Shown here: positions 1 to 8,418 of the stretch, in pieces
How the letters are laid out: every line of letters starts with the position of its first letter
How positions within the stretch are numbered: position 1 is the first letter of the stretch
Source: Chloroflexota bacterium
GTDB taxonomy: Bacteria > Chloroflexota > Ktedonobacteria > Ktedonobacterales > Ktedonobacteraceae
Reading direction: 5' to 3'
Length of the DNA stretch: 21,730 nt
NCBI GenBank assembly: GCA_902810755.1
Contig: CADDYT010000108.1
Coordinates: 1-21,730 of the forward strand
Program-made: the position numbers and the translations under genes
Notes under the pieces: model-generated
Database searches by the model: none
Told to the model about the DNA's origin: nothing
What the model saw: only the letters and a program-made list of their open reading frames with translations

Positions 1-159
1 AGTAGGGCCACCCCTTGCGGGTGGCCTGGGGAGGGTGTCCTGGGGCGGTGTTGGCGGTGGTGGTGACCTGGCGGTGGTGGTGGCCTGTGTGGCGGTGGTG
101 GTGGCCTGTGTGGCGGTGGTGACCTGTGTGGCGGTGGTGGTGACCTGGGGCGGTGGTGG
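1..159. repeat. GC-rich GGTGGCCT tandem repeats with GGCCACCC hairpin (partial element)
   Basis: The window opens with a hairpin at 6-26 (GGCCACCC, 5-nt loop CTTGC, GGGTGGCC). It differs by one loop base from the hairpins at 13333-13353 and in the 21618-21648 arm. Degenerate tandem units follow, built on GGCGGTGGTGGTGGCCTGTGT: copies at about 53-69, 70-90, 91-111, 112-129 and 130-150, of 17-21 bp, two of them identical. The strand bias (GGTGGCCT on the plus strand) matches the right-hand halves of the elements at 13.3 kb and 21.6 kb, so this is read as the right half of a third element whose left half lies outside the window. It lies beyond the 3' end of the minus-strand response regulator. 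No coding potential is claimed. Confidence 0.8.
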
Positions 160-175
160 CCCCCGTTGCGGGCCA
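157..175 (-). terminator. Possible hairpin terminator after response regulator
   Basis: TGGCCC and GGGCCA pair across a 7-nt loop, about 40 nt downstream of the response-regulator stop on the minus strand. There is no U-tract, so a terminator role is only positional inference; it may simply be part of the adjoining repeat. Confidence 0.3.
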
Positions 176-215
176 GTGCGCGTTGGCTATGAGGGGCTGC
201 GGTAGAGCTGGTCAG

Positions 216-653
216 TCAGGCGGACATAGCGGTTCGGCTGTCGGGATACGCTGTTGATGAACTGTTTGCGTGCGGGCCGCCAAGCAGGGAATCGATGGTG
301 TCGAGCAACTCGTCCAGCTCGCAGGGCTTGTTGAGACCCACGAGCTGGCGGCGGTCGATCTCTGGCTGGTGACGCGCGAGGTTGGTGCTGAGGATGATGG
401 CCGGGATATGTTCCAGCCCCGCGAGCCGGTGCAGGCGATCATAGAGGGCGAGGCCGTTGATGGGAGAGATTTCATAGTCGAGCAGGAAGAGGTCTACCTT
501 CACCTGTTGCACGAGGTCGAGGGCCTGCTCGCTGTTCGTGGCCAGCAGGGTGTAGTCAAGCATTTCTTCTTGAATGGCCGCCTGCAGAAAGGACGCAATG
601 CCATCATCCTGCTCAACGATCAGGATACATTTACGCGTAATTTCCTGCTTCAT
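216..653 (-). CDS. Single-domain response regulator (receiver domain)
   Basis: A 145-residue protein that is almost entirely a CheY-like receiver domain. Visible features are the beta1 strand CILIVEQDD with acidic residues D16 and D17, the phosphoacceptor D59 in LFLLDYE, S89/T90 ending the hydrophobic strand AIILST, and the conserved lysine K109 in the LNKP motif. No DNA-binding or enzymatic output domain follows, only about 20 polar residues, so it probably acts through protein contacts or in a phosphorelay. No histidine kinase is present in the window. GGGAGG touches the ATG and is too close to be an ideal Shine-Dalgarno; GAGAGG 8 nt upstream is better placed. It has its own promoter (717-745) and is separated from menC by 231 nt, so it is probably not part of the men operon. 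Family assignment is secure; the signal it serves is unknown. Confidence 0.9.
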   Translation of the reverse strand: MKQEITRKCILIVEQDDGIASFLQAAIQEEMLDYTLLATNSEQALDLVQQVKVDLFLLDYEISPINGLALYDRLHRLAGLEHIPAIILSTNLARHQPEIDRRQLVGLNKPCELDELLDTIDSLLGGPHANSSSTAYPDSRTAMSA

Positions 654-716
654 CCTCCCACCCTCTCACTGAGAAAATAGGATCACGAAATAACCCTGTG
701 CCATCGCCTCGATATA

Positions 717-745
717 AGTATAACAGATGAGTACCTTCGATACAA
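717..745 (-). promoter_or_regulatory. Sigma70-type promoter of the response regulator gene
   Basis: On the minus strand, TTGTAT (740-745) and TATACT (717-722) are separated by exactly 17 bp, with TGT directly before the -10, giving an extended -10. The predicted start lies about 55-60 nt upstream of the response-regulator ATG. The match to consensus is good; function is inferred. Confidence 0.6.
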
Positions 746-884
746 GGATTTGCAGATAGTATTTTCTCCTACGCAGAGCAGAAGAGGGCAGGGTGATGAG
801 TTATTCAATCCCCTTAGCTGTGGGTTCTCCGAGCAGGACGTATTATGCTTTGATTTCCGATCTTGATTGTTATAGTTCATAACC

Positions 885-2003
885 TCACAGGCTATATTTC
901 TCTACTGCCTCCCGGTCCAGCGTGATGCCGAGGCCGGGGCCGGATGGAACGGTCAGCAGGCCGTTATGGACGGTCAGGTCATTTACGACAAAGTCATCAA
1001 TCAGCAAGGGAAGCGTGGCGAGGCCGCAGGCCAGCGTGACGGCAGGCGTGGCGGCGGCGAGTTGCAGCGCCGCGACCAGACCAACGCCCGTCTCGATCGT
1101 GCCGGTGATGACACTCTGCACGCCTCGCTCTGCCGCCAGTTGCGCCATCGACCGGGCGGCGCGCAGCCCTCCGGCCAGCTGGGGCTTGATGATAAGGATA
1201 TCAGCCGCTTCGCTTTCAAGGACAAGCCGGACACTCCGCGGACCGCGCAAAGCTTCGTCGGCTGCGATGGGAATGGGTACTGCCTGGCGAAGAGCGCGCA
1301 TAGCCGCGAGGTCGTGCGCGGGCAGCGGCTGCTCAACGTACTGGATGTTGTATGGGATGCAGCGCGAGAGGATGGCTATGGCCTCCTCAAGCGTCCACGC
1401 CTCGTTGGCGTCCAGGCGCAGTTGCATCGACGGCCCGATGGCTTCTCGCACGGCTGCCACCCGCTCGACCTCTGCCTGCATATCAGGGGCCAGCCCTACT
1501 TTCAGCTTCACACAGTTGAAACCGTTATATCTAAACGCCTGTGCTGCTATGGCTGCCGCCTCAGTAGCCTGCGCGCCAATGACAGCGTTGACCTCGACGG
1601 CAGTGCGTGGCACAGAGCCAGCAGGGGAGAGCAGCGTGGAGACGCTGCAATCCTTTGCTTTGCCCGCCACATCGAGCAGCGCGCTTTCCAGCCCGTAGAG
1701 CAATGGAGCGGAGAGCGCAGGTGATGGCTGTGCTTCACTCCACGTAAGCAGCAAGGCCAGCGCCTCGTCAAGATTTTGCCCGTGAAGGCGCGCTGCCAGC
1801 TCAGGCAGAAGCGAGCGGGCATCGGCAAGGCTTCCTCCGGCGAATGCGGGCAACGGCGCTATCTCTCCAATACCGCTTACGTCCTGCGCGGTCGTTATCT
1901 GTACAATGATGCCTTCTCGTACAGTCAGCAAACCGTGAGCGGTGGTGAAGCTATGGCGAAATGGGACGCGATAGCTCCACCAGCGAATTTCGGCGATGTC
2001 CAT
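885..2003 (-). CDS. menC: o-succinylbenzoate synthase
   Basis: Dehydrates SHCHC to o-succinylbenzoate in menaquinone synthesis; a member of the enolase superfamily. The 372-residue length fits the family. Visible catalytic elements are the KxK pair K166/K168 in VKLKVG, the metal ligands D198 (RLDAN), E224 (YVEQP) and D249 (AADEA), and the second-face lysine K273 in IIKPQ. The N-terminal capping domain spans roughly residues 1-130 and the barrel follows. It is the last gene of the men operon, starting 12 nt after the menB stop. No convincing Shine-Dalgarno precedes the ATG, so translation probably depends on coupling to menB. N-succinylamino-acid racemases share these residues, but the operon context decides for MenC. 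Only a weak hairpin (GTTAT/ATAAC) follows the stop. Confidence 0.93.
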   Translation of the reverse strand: MDIAEIRWWSYRVPFRHSFTTAHGLLTVREGIIVQITTAQDVSGIGEIAPLPAFAGGSLADARSLLPELAARLHGQNLDEALALLLTWSEAQPSPALSAPLLYGLESALLDVAGKAKDCSVSTLLSPAGSVPRTAVEVNAVIGAQATEAAAIAAQAFRYNGFNCVKLKVGLAPDMQAEVERVAAVREAIGPSMQLRLDANEAWTLEEAIAILSRCIPYNIQYVEQPLPAHDLAAMRALRQAVPIPIAADEALRGPRSVRLVLESEAADILIIKPQLAGGLRAARSMAQLAAERGVQSVITGTIETGVGLVAALQLAAATPAVTLACGLATLPLLIDDFVVNDLTVHNGLLTVPSGPGLGITLDREAVEKYSL

Positions 2004-2015
2004 ACTATGAGACAG

Positions 2016-2834
2016 CTAGGGCAGGCGTGGGAAGCGGGAGAAATCCGGCTTGCGCTTCTCAAGATAGGCGTTTCTGCCCTCCTGCCCCTCTTCCGTCATA
2101 TAGAAGAGCATGGTGGCGTCACCGGCAAGCTCCTGCAGCCCGGCGAGGCCATCGGTATCCGCGTTGAAAGCAGCTTTCAGGAAGCGCAGGGCAATCGGGC
2201 TTTTCTCCAGTATCTCCCTTGCCCACTGGATCGTCTCTTCTTCCAGGCGTTCCAGCGGCACGACCGCGTTGACCAGGCCCATATCCAGCGCCTCCTGGGC
2301 CGTGTACTGGCGGCAGAGGTACCAGATTTCCCGCGCCTTCTTGTGGCCGACGACACGGGCGAGGTAGGTTGCGCCCCAGCCGGCATCGAAACTGCCAACG
2401 CGGGGGCCGGTCTGCCCGAAACGGGCGTTATCGGCGGCAATCGTCAGATCACAGAGCAGGTGCAGCACATGACCGCCGCCGATGGCGTAGCCGGCCACCA
2501 TCGCAATGACGGGCTTGGGCAGATACTTGATGGATTTCTGCAGGTCGAGCGCGTTCAGACGCGGCACGCCGTCTTTGCCGACGTAGCCGCCATGACCGCG
2601 TACCCGCTGGTCGCCGCCAGAACAGAAGGCCAGCGGCCCGGCGCCTGTCAGGATGACCACGCCAGTTTCCGGGTCCTCGCGACAGATGTTGAAGGCATCG
2701 ATCATCTCTGTCAGCGTCTCCGGTCGGAAAGCATTGCGGACTTCTGGTCGGTTGATCGTAATCTTCGCCATGCCCTCGGCTTTTTCGAAAATAATGTCTT
2801 CGTAATCGCGAACTTTTTGCCATGTTACTGGCAT
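2016..2834 (-). CDS. menB: 1,4-dihydroxy-2-naphthoyl-CoA synthase
   Basis: Crotonase-fold enzyme that closes the ring of o-succinylbenzoyl-CoA to give DHNA-CoA. The ATG at 2834 was chosen because AAAGGAG lies 6 nt upstream and the resulting 272 residues match the usual MenB length; an upstream in-frame codon at 2873 adds 13 residues unlike the family. Landmarks are NRPEVRNAF (28-36), the oxyanion-hole stretch CSGGDQ (71-76), the YAIGGGH loop (116-122), and [15 protein letters not shown] (about 140-154) containing catalytic D150. From memory of the family, the central and C-terminal parts closely resemble E. coli MenB. It sits 60 nt after menH and 12 nt before menC. Identification is very secure. 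Confidence 0.96.
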   Translation of the reverse strand: MPVTWQKVRDYEDIIFEKAEGMAKITINRPEVRNAFRPETLTEMIDAFNICREDPETGVVILTGAGPLAFCSGGDQRVRGHGGYVGKDGVPRLNALDLQKSIKYLPKPVIAMVAGYAIGGGHVLHLLCDLTIAADNARFGQTGPRVGSFDAGWGATYLARVVGHKKAREIWYLCRQYTAQEALDMGLVNAVVPLERLEEETIQWAREILEKSPIALRFLKAAFNADTDGLAGLQELAGDATMLFYMTEEGQEGRNAYLEKRKPDFSRFPRLP

Positions 2835-2894
2835 AGATTGCTCCTTTCTGTGCGGAAATGGGTTTGCGCCCACCCGCTATGCTGTGAAGGTTGG

Positions 2895-3746
2895 TCAGGA
2901 AGAGAACGCTGTAAGGCTAAAATCGGCGACGAGGGAGTCAAACTCCTCCGGTCGCTCAAGGTGAACTGCATGACCTGCGCCGGGTACGATGCACAGGCGT
3001 ACCTGCGGCAGCGCCTGCGCCATCGAACGGGCAATGGCGGTAAACTTCGTGTCAAGCTCCCCGGCGATCAGCAGAACGGGAATGTTAAGGGTTGGCAGGT
3101 GAGCATGTAAGGGGGGCTGCACGCCTGTGCCTGCTCCCCGCAGGCTGTTCGCCAGCCCTTCGGCACGGTTTTGCAGGCGCTGGCTGCGCAACGCCGCTCG
3201 CACTTGCGCAGGGAGGCTCCGCTGGCTGGCAAAGAGCGGCAGCTTTTCCCATCGATCAACAAACGCCTGCACGCCGTCGCGCTCGATGCTCGCGGCCAGA
3301 GCTTCGTCGCTGTCGCGTCGCTGCTCGCGTTCTGCCGCGTCTGCCAGGCCCGGCGAGGCGCTCTCCAGGATGAGGGCGCGAAAGAAGCCGGACAATGCAG
3401 TGTACAGGGCGAGGCGACCGCCCAGCGAATAGCCAAGCAGGATAGCTTCGCCTTTCCTTACACCAGCCTGTTGCAGTACCGCCAGGATGTCCTGCCGACA
3501 GCAGTCAAACCCATAGCGTGCCGGGTCGGCGGGCGCATCAGAGCGACCGTGACCGGGCAGATCAAGCGCGATGACGCGCAAGCCGCAAGCGGCCAGCCGG
3601 TCGAGATGTTCGCCCCAGCCTGCCGCGCTCCCCGTAAAACCATGCAGCATAACCAGTATACCCGGCGTCTCCGGCCCGCTCGCCACCGCGCGCTGTTCCA
3701 CGCCGAGGCGTATCCCGTTCACCTGCAATTCCTCTGAGTCTTCCAT
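2895..3746 (-). CDS. menH: SHCHC synthase, MenH-type alpha/beta hydrolase
   Basis: Alpha/beta-hydrolase-fold protein of 283 residues, predicted to eliminate pyruvate from SEPHCHC to form SHCHC. It shows the oxyanion loop LHGFTGS (34-40), LDLPGHGRSD (61-70), the nucleophile elbow GYSLGG with Ser107, an acid-bearing AGELDTKF strand, and the C-terminal histidine in GAGHAVHLERP. The start at 3746 has GAGGG 8-9 nt upstream. An alternative ATG at 3761 overlaps the menD stop as ATGA and would add five residues (MRARD); either start implies coupling to menD. Generic hydrolases share the fold, so the MenH call rests on motifs plus position between menD and menB. Confidence 0.88.
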   Translation of the reverse strand: MEDSEELQVNGIRLGVEQRAVASGPETPGILVMLHGFTGSAAGWGEHLDRLAACGLRVIALDLPGHGRSDAPADPARYGFDCCRQDILAVLQQAGVRKGEAILLGYSLGGRLALYTALSGFFRALILESASPGLADAAEREQRRDSDEALAASIERDGVQAFVDRWEKLPLFASQRSLPAQVRAALRSQRLQNRAEGLANSLRGAGTGVQPPLHAHLPTLNIPVLLIAGELDTKFTAIARSMAQALPQVRLCIVPGAGHAVHLERPEEFDSLVADFSLTAFSS

Positions 3747-3757
3747 GTCTCTCGCCC

Positions 3758-5590
3758 TCATTCTTTGCCGATCCCCTGCTCTTTGAGCGCCTGCCTGACA
3801 ATCTCCCAGAGCTTGCGATGCATACTGACATTGCTTGCCCGTTCGGTAGGAACTTCGATGACATGCAGACCACCGGCGGTGATGCCGCGCTGGACACACC
3901 TGCGAAACTGCTCCCAGTTCGCTATCTTCTGGTACTGACCGCCATACATCTCTACGGCAAGGCGGAAATCCAGCCCTGTTGGCGTGCCGAAAAGCTGCTC
4001 AAAATGTTCCGGGTAAGCGGCCTGTGGCAGGAAGGAGAAGATGCCGCCGCCATCATTGTTTATCAAAATGATGGTGAGGTTTAATCCGTGGAAGCGGGCG
4101 GCAAGCAAGCCATTAAGATCGTGGAAGAAGGAAAGATCGCCGAGTACCAGCACTACCGGTTTCTCCTGCCCGGCAGCCGCGCTCGCGCCCAGCGCGCTTG
4201 AGACAACGCCATCAATGCCGTTCGCGCCCCTGTTTCCCAGGATGCGTAGCGGCTGAGCGATGCAGCCGAAGAAGGTATCCAGGTCACGCACCGGCATGCT
4301 GTTGCCGACGTAGAGTGTTGTCCCGGCGGGAAGCAGGCTGGCAAGCTCGGTAAAGACACGCCCCTCGAAGAGTGCGGGGAAGTCCAGAATAGCTGCCTGC
4401 ATGGCCTGCCGCGTTACTCTGTCCGCAACCTGCCACAGGACTGCCCATTGTGAAGAGCCTGTCTGCCCGCTCTCATCGTCCTGCTCAAGCGCGCTTAGCA
4501 GCGTCCGGCAGAGGGTTGCCGGGTCGGCATGGATGAGGGCGCTGGCAAGCTGCGCTGGCTCTTCCCATCCTTCATGTCCATCAACGACGATCAGCGGGCA
4601 GGAACTGTAGTGTTTGAGGTAGAGCAGGATGGATTTGGAGGTGGGCATGGCCCCGAAGCGCAGTACCAGTTCCGGCTCTGCGCCTTCGACGAAGGAGTCG
4701 ATGCGCAGGAAGGCATCGTAGCTGGAAAGCACCAGACTCTGGTCGTGACTGCCGTTACGTAGTTGTGAGAGAGGGTCGGCCAGAATAGGATACCCCAGGC
4801 GCCGGGCTAACTGCGCAAGCGGCTCTGGCAATGAGGGGGTATCATCCGGGCCGACAATGATAAGCCCGTGTCGGCTGGTACGGACTCTCTGCAACAGGTC
4901 TGCAACAGTTGTGGCAGTGGGAGCGTCCGGCTGCGCATCGCGAACGTCGATATACGGGGCGTTCTGTGGTCGGCCTTGCCAGGCGATGGAGTCGCGCTGC
5001 TCGTTGATGGGCAAAGGTTCGGGTTCGGGTGTGAGCGGTTCGCGGAAGGGAAAATTGAGGTGAACCGGCCCCGCCGGTATGGCCTGTGTGAGCGCCGCGG
5101 CCCGGCCTGCCAGCGTGCGAATATAGCGCAGAGCGGCCTCTGTCCCTTCGGGAAGGGCGACTTCGACAAACCATTTGACGTGCGTGCCATAGAGGCGATT
5201 CTGGTCGATGCTCTGCGGTGCGCCGTTGTCGCGCAGTTCGTGCGGGCGGTCCGCCGTCAAAACCAGTAAAGGTACGTGTGAGAGTTTTGCTTCGACCAGC
5301 GCGGGCAGGAAGTTCGCGGCTGCCGTACCCGACGAGCAGAGCAGGGCGACCGGCTGGCGCAGCTGCTTTGCCATCCCGAGACCGAAATAGGCGGCAGAAC
5401 GCTCGTCGACGTGCATCCAGAGGCGTATAGCTGGTCGGGCCGCGAACGCCAGAGCCAGCGGAGTCGAACGAGAGCCGGGGCAGATAATGACATTGCGCAC
5501 TCCCGCTCGCCCCAGTTCATCGACAAATGCGCCCGTGTAGGCGTAGAGGGCGTTGGCCGGTTCCTGAAACTCCATAGCTGTTACTGTCAT
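3758..5590 (-). CDS. menD: SEPHCHC synthase (ThDP-dependent)
   Basis: Thiamine-diphosphate enzyme that adds 2-oxoglutarate-derived succinic semialdehyde to isochorismate, the first committed menaquinone step. About 610 residues in the three-domain ThDP layout. The N-terminal domain contains CPGSRSTPLALAF and DERSAAYFGLGMAK, followed by LLCSSGTAAANFLPA and the TADRPHELRDNGAPQ segment. The C-terminal cofactor domain has GDLSFFHDLNGL, then INNDGGGIFSFLPQ, a typical MenD form of the ThDP/metal motif. The ATG at 5590 is preferred because AGGGTGG lies just upstream; an in-frame TTG at 5608, directly next to the menF stop, would add six residues. It lies 14 nt after menF. Identification is very secure. 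Confidence 0.95.
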   Translation of the reverse strand: MTVTAMEFQEPANALYAYTGAFVDELGRAGVRNVIICPGSRSTPLALAFAARPAIRLWMHVDERSAAYFGLGMAKQLRQPVALLCSSGTAAANFLPALVEAKLSHVPLLVLTADRPHELRDNGAPQSIDQNRLYGTHVKWFVEVALPEGTEAALRYIRTLAGRAAALTQAIPAGPVHLNFPFREPLTPEPEPLPINEQRDSIAWQGRPQNAPYIDVRDAQPDAPTATTVADLLQRVRTSRHGLIIVGPDDTPSLPEPLAQLARRLGYPILADPLSQLRNGSHDQSLVLSSYDAFLRIDSFVEGAEPELVLRFGAMPTSKSILLYLKHYSSCPLIVVDGHEGWEEPAQLASALIHADPATLCRTLLSALEQDDESGQTGSSQWAVLWQVADRVTRQAMQAAILDFPALFEGRVFTELASLLPAGTTLYVGNSMPVRDLDTFFGCIAQPLRILGNRGANGIDGVVSSALGASAAAGQEKPVVLVLGDLSFFHDLNGLLAARFHGLNLTIILINNDGGGIFSFLPQAAYPEHFEQLFGTPTGLDFRLAVEMYGGQYQKIANWEQFRRCVQRGITAGGLHVIEVPTERASNVSMHRKLWEIVRQALKEQGIGKE

Positions 5591-5604
5591 GTTTCCACCC
5601 TGTA

Positions 5605-7167
5605 TCAATGCGAGCCGGTCAATGCATGCAGCATGACCTGGAATTTCAGGCAGGACTCAGCAAACTCGGCTTCCGGGTCAGAATCGGCGACAATGCCGCA
5701 GCCGGCAAACAGGCGGGCTTCGCTGCCATCGATCAGACCGGAGCGCAGGGCAACAGCGAATTCACCATGACCGTCCGCGTTGATCCAGCCCAGCGGCGCG
5801 GCGTACCAGCCGCGATCCAGTTGCTCCGTCTCGCGAATCGCTGCCAGCGCATCCTGGCGGGGGAAGCCGCCAACGGCAGGCGTGGGGTGCAGGTCCGCCA
5901 ATAGATCGAGAATGCAGCGTCCCGGCAGCAGCTCGCCGCTGATGGACGTTTTCAGGTGCTGGACGTTTTGCAACTTGAGCAACCGGGGCGTGGAAGAGAC
6001 GGAGACGCTGGTGCAGTGATTTTTCAGGGCTGCCCGCACCATTGCCACAACAATAGCATGTTCGCTGTTATTTTTCTGGCTCTGTAACAACTCTATGCCA
6101 ATGCGTGTATCCTCTTCCTCGCTCTCGCCGCGCCGGGCCGAGCCTGCCAGGGCCATTGTATGCACCTGCCCGTGTCTAGAGCGGACAAGTTGCTCAGGAG
6201 TCGCGCCCACAAAGAAGCGCCGACCGCGCTGGAGGGCAAAGACATACGCGGCAGGGTAGCTCTCGCGCAGGCGCTGGAGCGTGGCGCCGATGTCAAACGC
6301 TTCGCCTGCATCTTTGCGCGTTACCCGGATGTCGCGGGCCAGCACGACCTTGTCGAAGTCGCCCTGCCGGATTCTGGCGACCATGTTTTCCACTGTTGCC
6401 ATCCATTCAGTCGCTGGCCGCACGTCCTGCACTGAGAGTTCCGTGCCGCTCTCTTGCCGGTATGACGCCGGAGCCTGCCCCACCGCCGTTTGCATCAGTT
6501 CAACCCTGGCGGCGATCTCCCGCGCACACTGCTCAATATCATCGTCCGCACGCACCATCCTGTTGACGGTAAGGGTTGTCTGATCGGGGCTATAACTCAG
6601 CAGGATTTGCGGTAAGATGAGCAGACCATCGGGGAAATCGGCCCAGAGTTGCGTGCGGGGAGTGTGTGGATCAAAGGTGAAGCCGCCGCAAAGGACGGGG
6701 CCGCTGCTGGCTGTGCGCGCTGTTTCGGGGGCGTAGGCGACAACCGCGTCGCTGAGTAAGGCGCGCCGGGCAGCAGCGGCGTCACTGAAGCGAGTATCTC
6801 CGCCGGTCTCGATGGTGGCGGCGGCGCCTGTGCCGATGAGCGCGTGTTGCTCCGCCGGTCTTTCCCAGAAAAAGCATTCGCCCAACGCGGCCTGTGTTGC
6901 CCCTGTGAAGATACGCAGGGGGGCATGCCGTGCAAAAGGTTGGGTGAAGCTGGCAAGGACAGGATGTTGCCGGTGGGTCGCGCGCCGGGAAGCCTCGCGC
7001 AGGGTTTTCAGGAGCAGTTCGTGATAATCGGGAGCGGTTCGTGTCGCTCGTGTCTCGGTTTCGCCTGTTCTGTCTGTTTTCCTCAAACTGGAAATAGCAG
7101 CTTCCATTTCTACCTCATAAACGAATAAGCCGAAAAGGTCTCTGGCGCGCGCAAAGCAACTTTGCAT
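5605..7167 (-). CDS. menF: Isochorismate synthase
   Basis: Converts chorismate to isochorismate, the entry to menaquinone synthesis. The chorismate-binding domain covers roughly residue 255 to the end. Visible are FDKVVLARDI with the water-activating lysine K273, GATPEQLVR, ALAGSARRG, HPTPAVGGFPR and the C-terminal signature LFAGCGIVADSDPEAEF. The ATG at 7167 has GAGG 7 nt upstream and gives 520 residues. A second in-frame ATG at 7107 (500 residues, GAGGT 4 nt upstream) fits the family length better and leaves room for the candidate promoter, so the first 20 residues are uncertain. Anthranilate and salicylate synthases are relatives, but the men context favours MenF. First gene of the operon. 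Confidence 0.93.
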   Translation of the reverse strand: MQSCFARARDLFGLFVYEVEMEAAISSLRKTDRTGETETRATRTAPDYHELLLKTLREASRRATHRQHPVLASFTQPFARHAPLRIFTGATQAALGECFFWERPAEQHALIGTGAAATIETGGDTRFSDAAAARRALLSDAVVAYAPETARTASSGPVLCGGFTFDPHTPRTQLWADFPDGLLILPQILLSYSPDQTTLTVNRMVRADDDIEQCAREIAARVELMQTAVGQAPASYRQESGTELSVQDVRPATEWMATVENMVARIRQGDFDKVVLARDIRVTRKDAGEAFDIGATLQRLRESYPAAYVFALQRGRRFFVGATPEQLVRSRHGQVHTMALAGSARRGESEEEDTRIGIELLQSQKNNSEHAIVVAMVRAALKNHCTSVSVSSTPRLLKLQNVQHLKTSISGELLPGRCILDLLADLHPTPAVGGFPRQDALAAIRETEQLDRGWYAAPLGWINADGHGEFAVALRSGLIDGSEARLFAGCGIVADSDPEAEFAESCLKFQVMLHALTGSH

Positions 7168-7182
7168 TGGCCCGCCTCATAT

Positions 7183-7188
7183 ATTGTA
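7183..7188 (-). promoter_or_regulatory. Candidate -10 of the men operon
   Basis: TACAAT on the minus strand, about 16 nt upstream of the longer menF start. No good -35 is seen at 16-18 bp. If used, transcription would begin about 9 nt before ATG 7167, which would favour the ATG at 7107 as the real menF start. Confidence 0.3.
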
Positions 7189-7229
7189 GCGAGTATGTGG
7201 AAGATCTGCCATTGCGAACCCCTGTTGAT

Positions 7230-7252
7230 GCTATAATGGGGCCGAGGAGGTT
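7230..7252 (+). promoter_or_regulatory. Extended -10 promoter and strong RBS of the flavin oxidase gene
   Basis: TGC followed directly by TATAAT (7233-7238) forms an extended -10, with no clear -35. GAGGAGG at 7246-7252 lies 5 nt before the ATG at 7258. The start of transcription would fall about 13 nt before the ATG, giving a very short leader. Confidence 0.55.
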
Positions 7253-7257
7253 ATTTC

Positions 7258-8418
7258 ATGGCTATGAATCAATCGACGGATGTGGCGATTATCGGCGGGG
7301 GCGTTGAGGGCTGTTCTATTGGGTATCAGTTGAGCAAGGCGGGCGTGCAGGTGAGCGTGATCGAGCGCGCTGAGGTCGCGGCGGAGGCGTCGAGCGCGGC
7401 GGCAGGGCTGCTGGCTCCGGCTGGTGTGCTGACCGGGCCGAAGGCAGCGGCCGATCTTTATCTGGCAAGCTGGTCGATGACGCCCGCGCTGATCGAGGAG
7501 CTTGAGGCAATAAGCGGCGTGCAGGTCGAATACCTGCGCACCGGCTCGCTGCACGTGGTGACGGACGCGGACGAAGATGCGCACTTGCGCATGTATGAGC
7601 AGGCGTGGAAGGCGCATGGCGCGGACGTGAGCTGGATAACGGGCGATGAACTGCACCGCGTCGAGCCTCTGCTGCCCCCTGAGATCCATGCCGCCCTCTA
7701 TATTCCACACGCGGCGAGCATCAGACCGCGTTTGATGACGAGGGCCTATGCGGAGGCGGCGCGCAAACTGGGCGCGCAGTTCTATGAGCATACGGAAGTG
7801 ACAGGCTTCCGGCAGAGCGATGGCAGGGTTACGGGCGTGCAGACAAAGCGGGGCGAGACGATTGACTGTGAGCGCGTTGTGATCGCAACGGGCGCGTGGT
7901 CGGCGCAGGTGGGAAGCTGGCTGGAGCTGGATATCCCCGTCTTCCCGGCGCGCGGCCAGATTCTCTCGCTCAGACAGCCGCAGACGCCGCTCAAACACAC
8001 GATTTTCGGCAGAGGTCTCTATCTTGTTCCCAAAGTTGATAACACTATCTACATCGGCGCGACCATTGAGCAGGCGGGTTTTGATAAAAGCAATACTGCC
8101 GGCGGCGTGGCCTGGCTGCTTTCCGAGGCTATCGCCTTGCTGCCGGGGCTGGCGAATGCCGCGCTGGCGAATATCTGGGCCGGTCTGCGCCCCTGGTCGG
8201 CAGATTCGTACCCCATTCTCGGCAAGGCTCCGGAGTGGGAGAATGTCTTCCTGGCGACCGGGCATGGCGCGGGCGGCTTTGAACTGAGCGCGATCACCGG
8301 CAAGACGATAGCCGAATTGCTCACCACCGGCCAGACCCCGCCCCTGATTCAGCCCTTTGGCCTCGAACGTTTCAGGGGGCAGACCCCTGTACAGATGAGC
8401 CTGGAAGCGAGTTATTAG
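7258..8418 (+). CDS. FAD-dependent amino acid oxidase, ThiO/glycine-oxidase type
   Basis: A 386-residue DAO-family flavoenzyme, predicted to oxidise the C-N bond of glycine or another small (D-)amino acid or N-methyl amine to an imine with FAD. The N-terminus carries the dinucleotide-binding motif VAIIGGGVEGCSIGYQL and ends the Rossmann strand with the adenosine-binding glutamate of SVIER. A DAO substrate domain follows, and the C-terminus has GLRPWSADSYPILG and ATGHGAGGFELSAITG, typical of the ThiO branch. No thiS, thiG or other thiamine gene is nearby, so the ThiO role in thiazole synthesis cannot be assumed. The stop codon abuts the aminotransferase ATG, which implies a shared transcript and perhaps a shared substrate class. 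Sarcosine oxidase or D-amino-acid dehydrogenase activity are alternatives. Confidence 0.8.
   Translation: MAMNQSTDVAIIGGGVEGCSIGYQLSKAGVQVSVIERAEVAAEASSAAAGLLAPAGVLTGPKAAADLYLASWSMTPALIEELEAISGVQVEYLRTGSLHVVTDADEDAHLRMYEQAWKAHGADVSWITGDELHRVEPLLPPEIHAALYIPHAASIRPRLMTRAYAEAARKLGAQFYEHTEVTGFRQSDGRVTGVQTKRGETIDCERVVIATGAWSAQVGSWLELDIPVFPARGQILSLRQPQTPLKHTIFGRGLYLVPKVDNTIYIGATIEQAGFDKSNTAGGVAWLLSEAIALLPGLANAALANIWAGLRPWSADSYPILGKAPEWENVFLATGHGAGGFELSAITGKTIAELLTTGQTPPLIQPFGLERFRGQTPVQMSLEASY

Noticed and set aside
683..880. 65-residue minus-strand frame between menC and the response regulator
   Set aside because: It overlaps the likely promoter at 717-745, has no ribosome-binding site and no recognisable motif.
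1776..3110. 444-residue plus-strand reading frame opposite menC, menB and menH
   Set aside because: A shadow frame caused by high GC; the minus-strand genes have full catalytic motifs and ribosome-binding sites.
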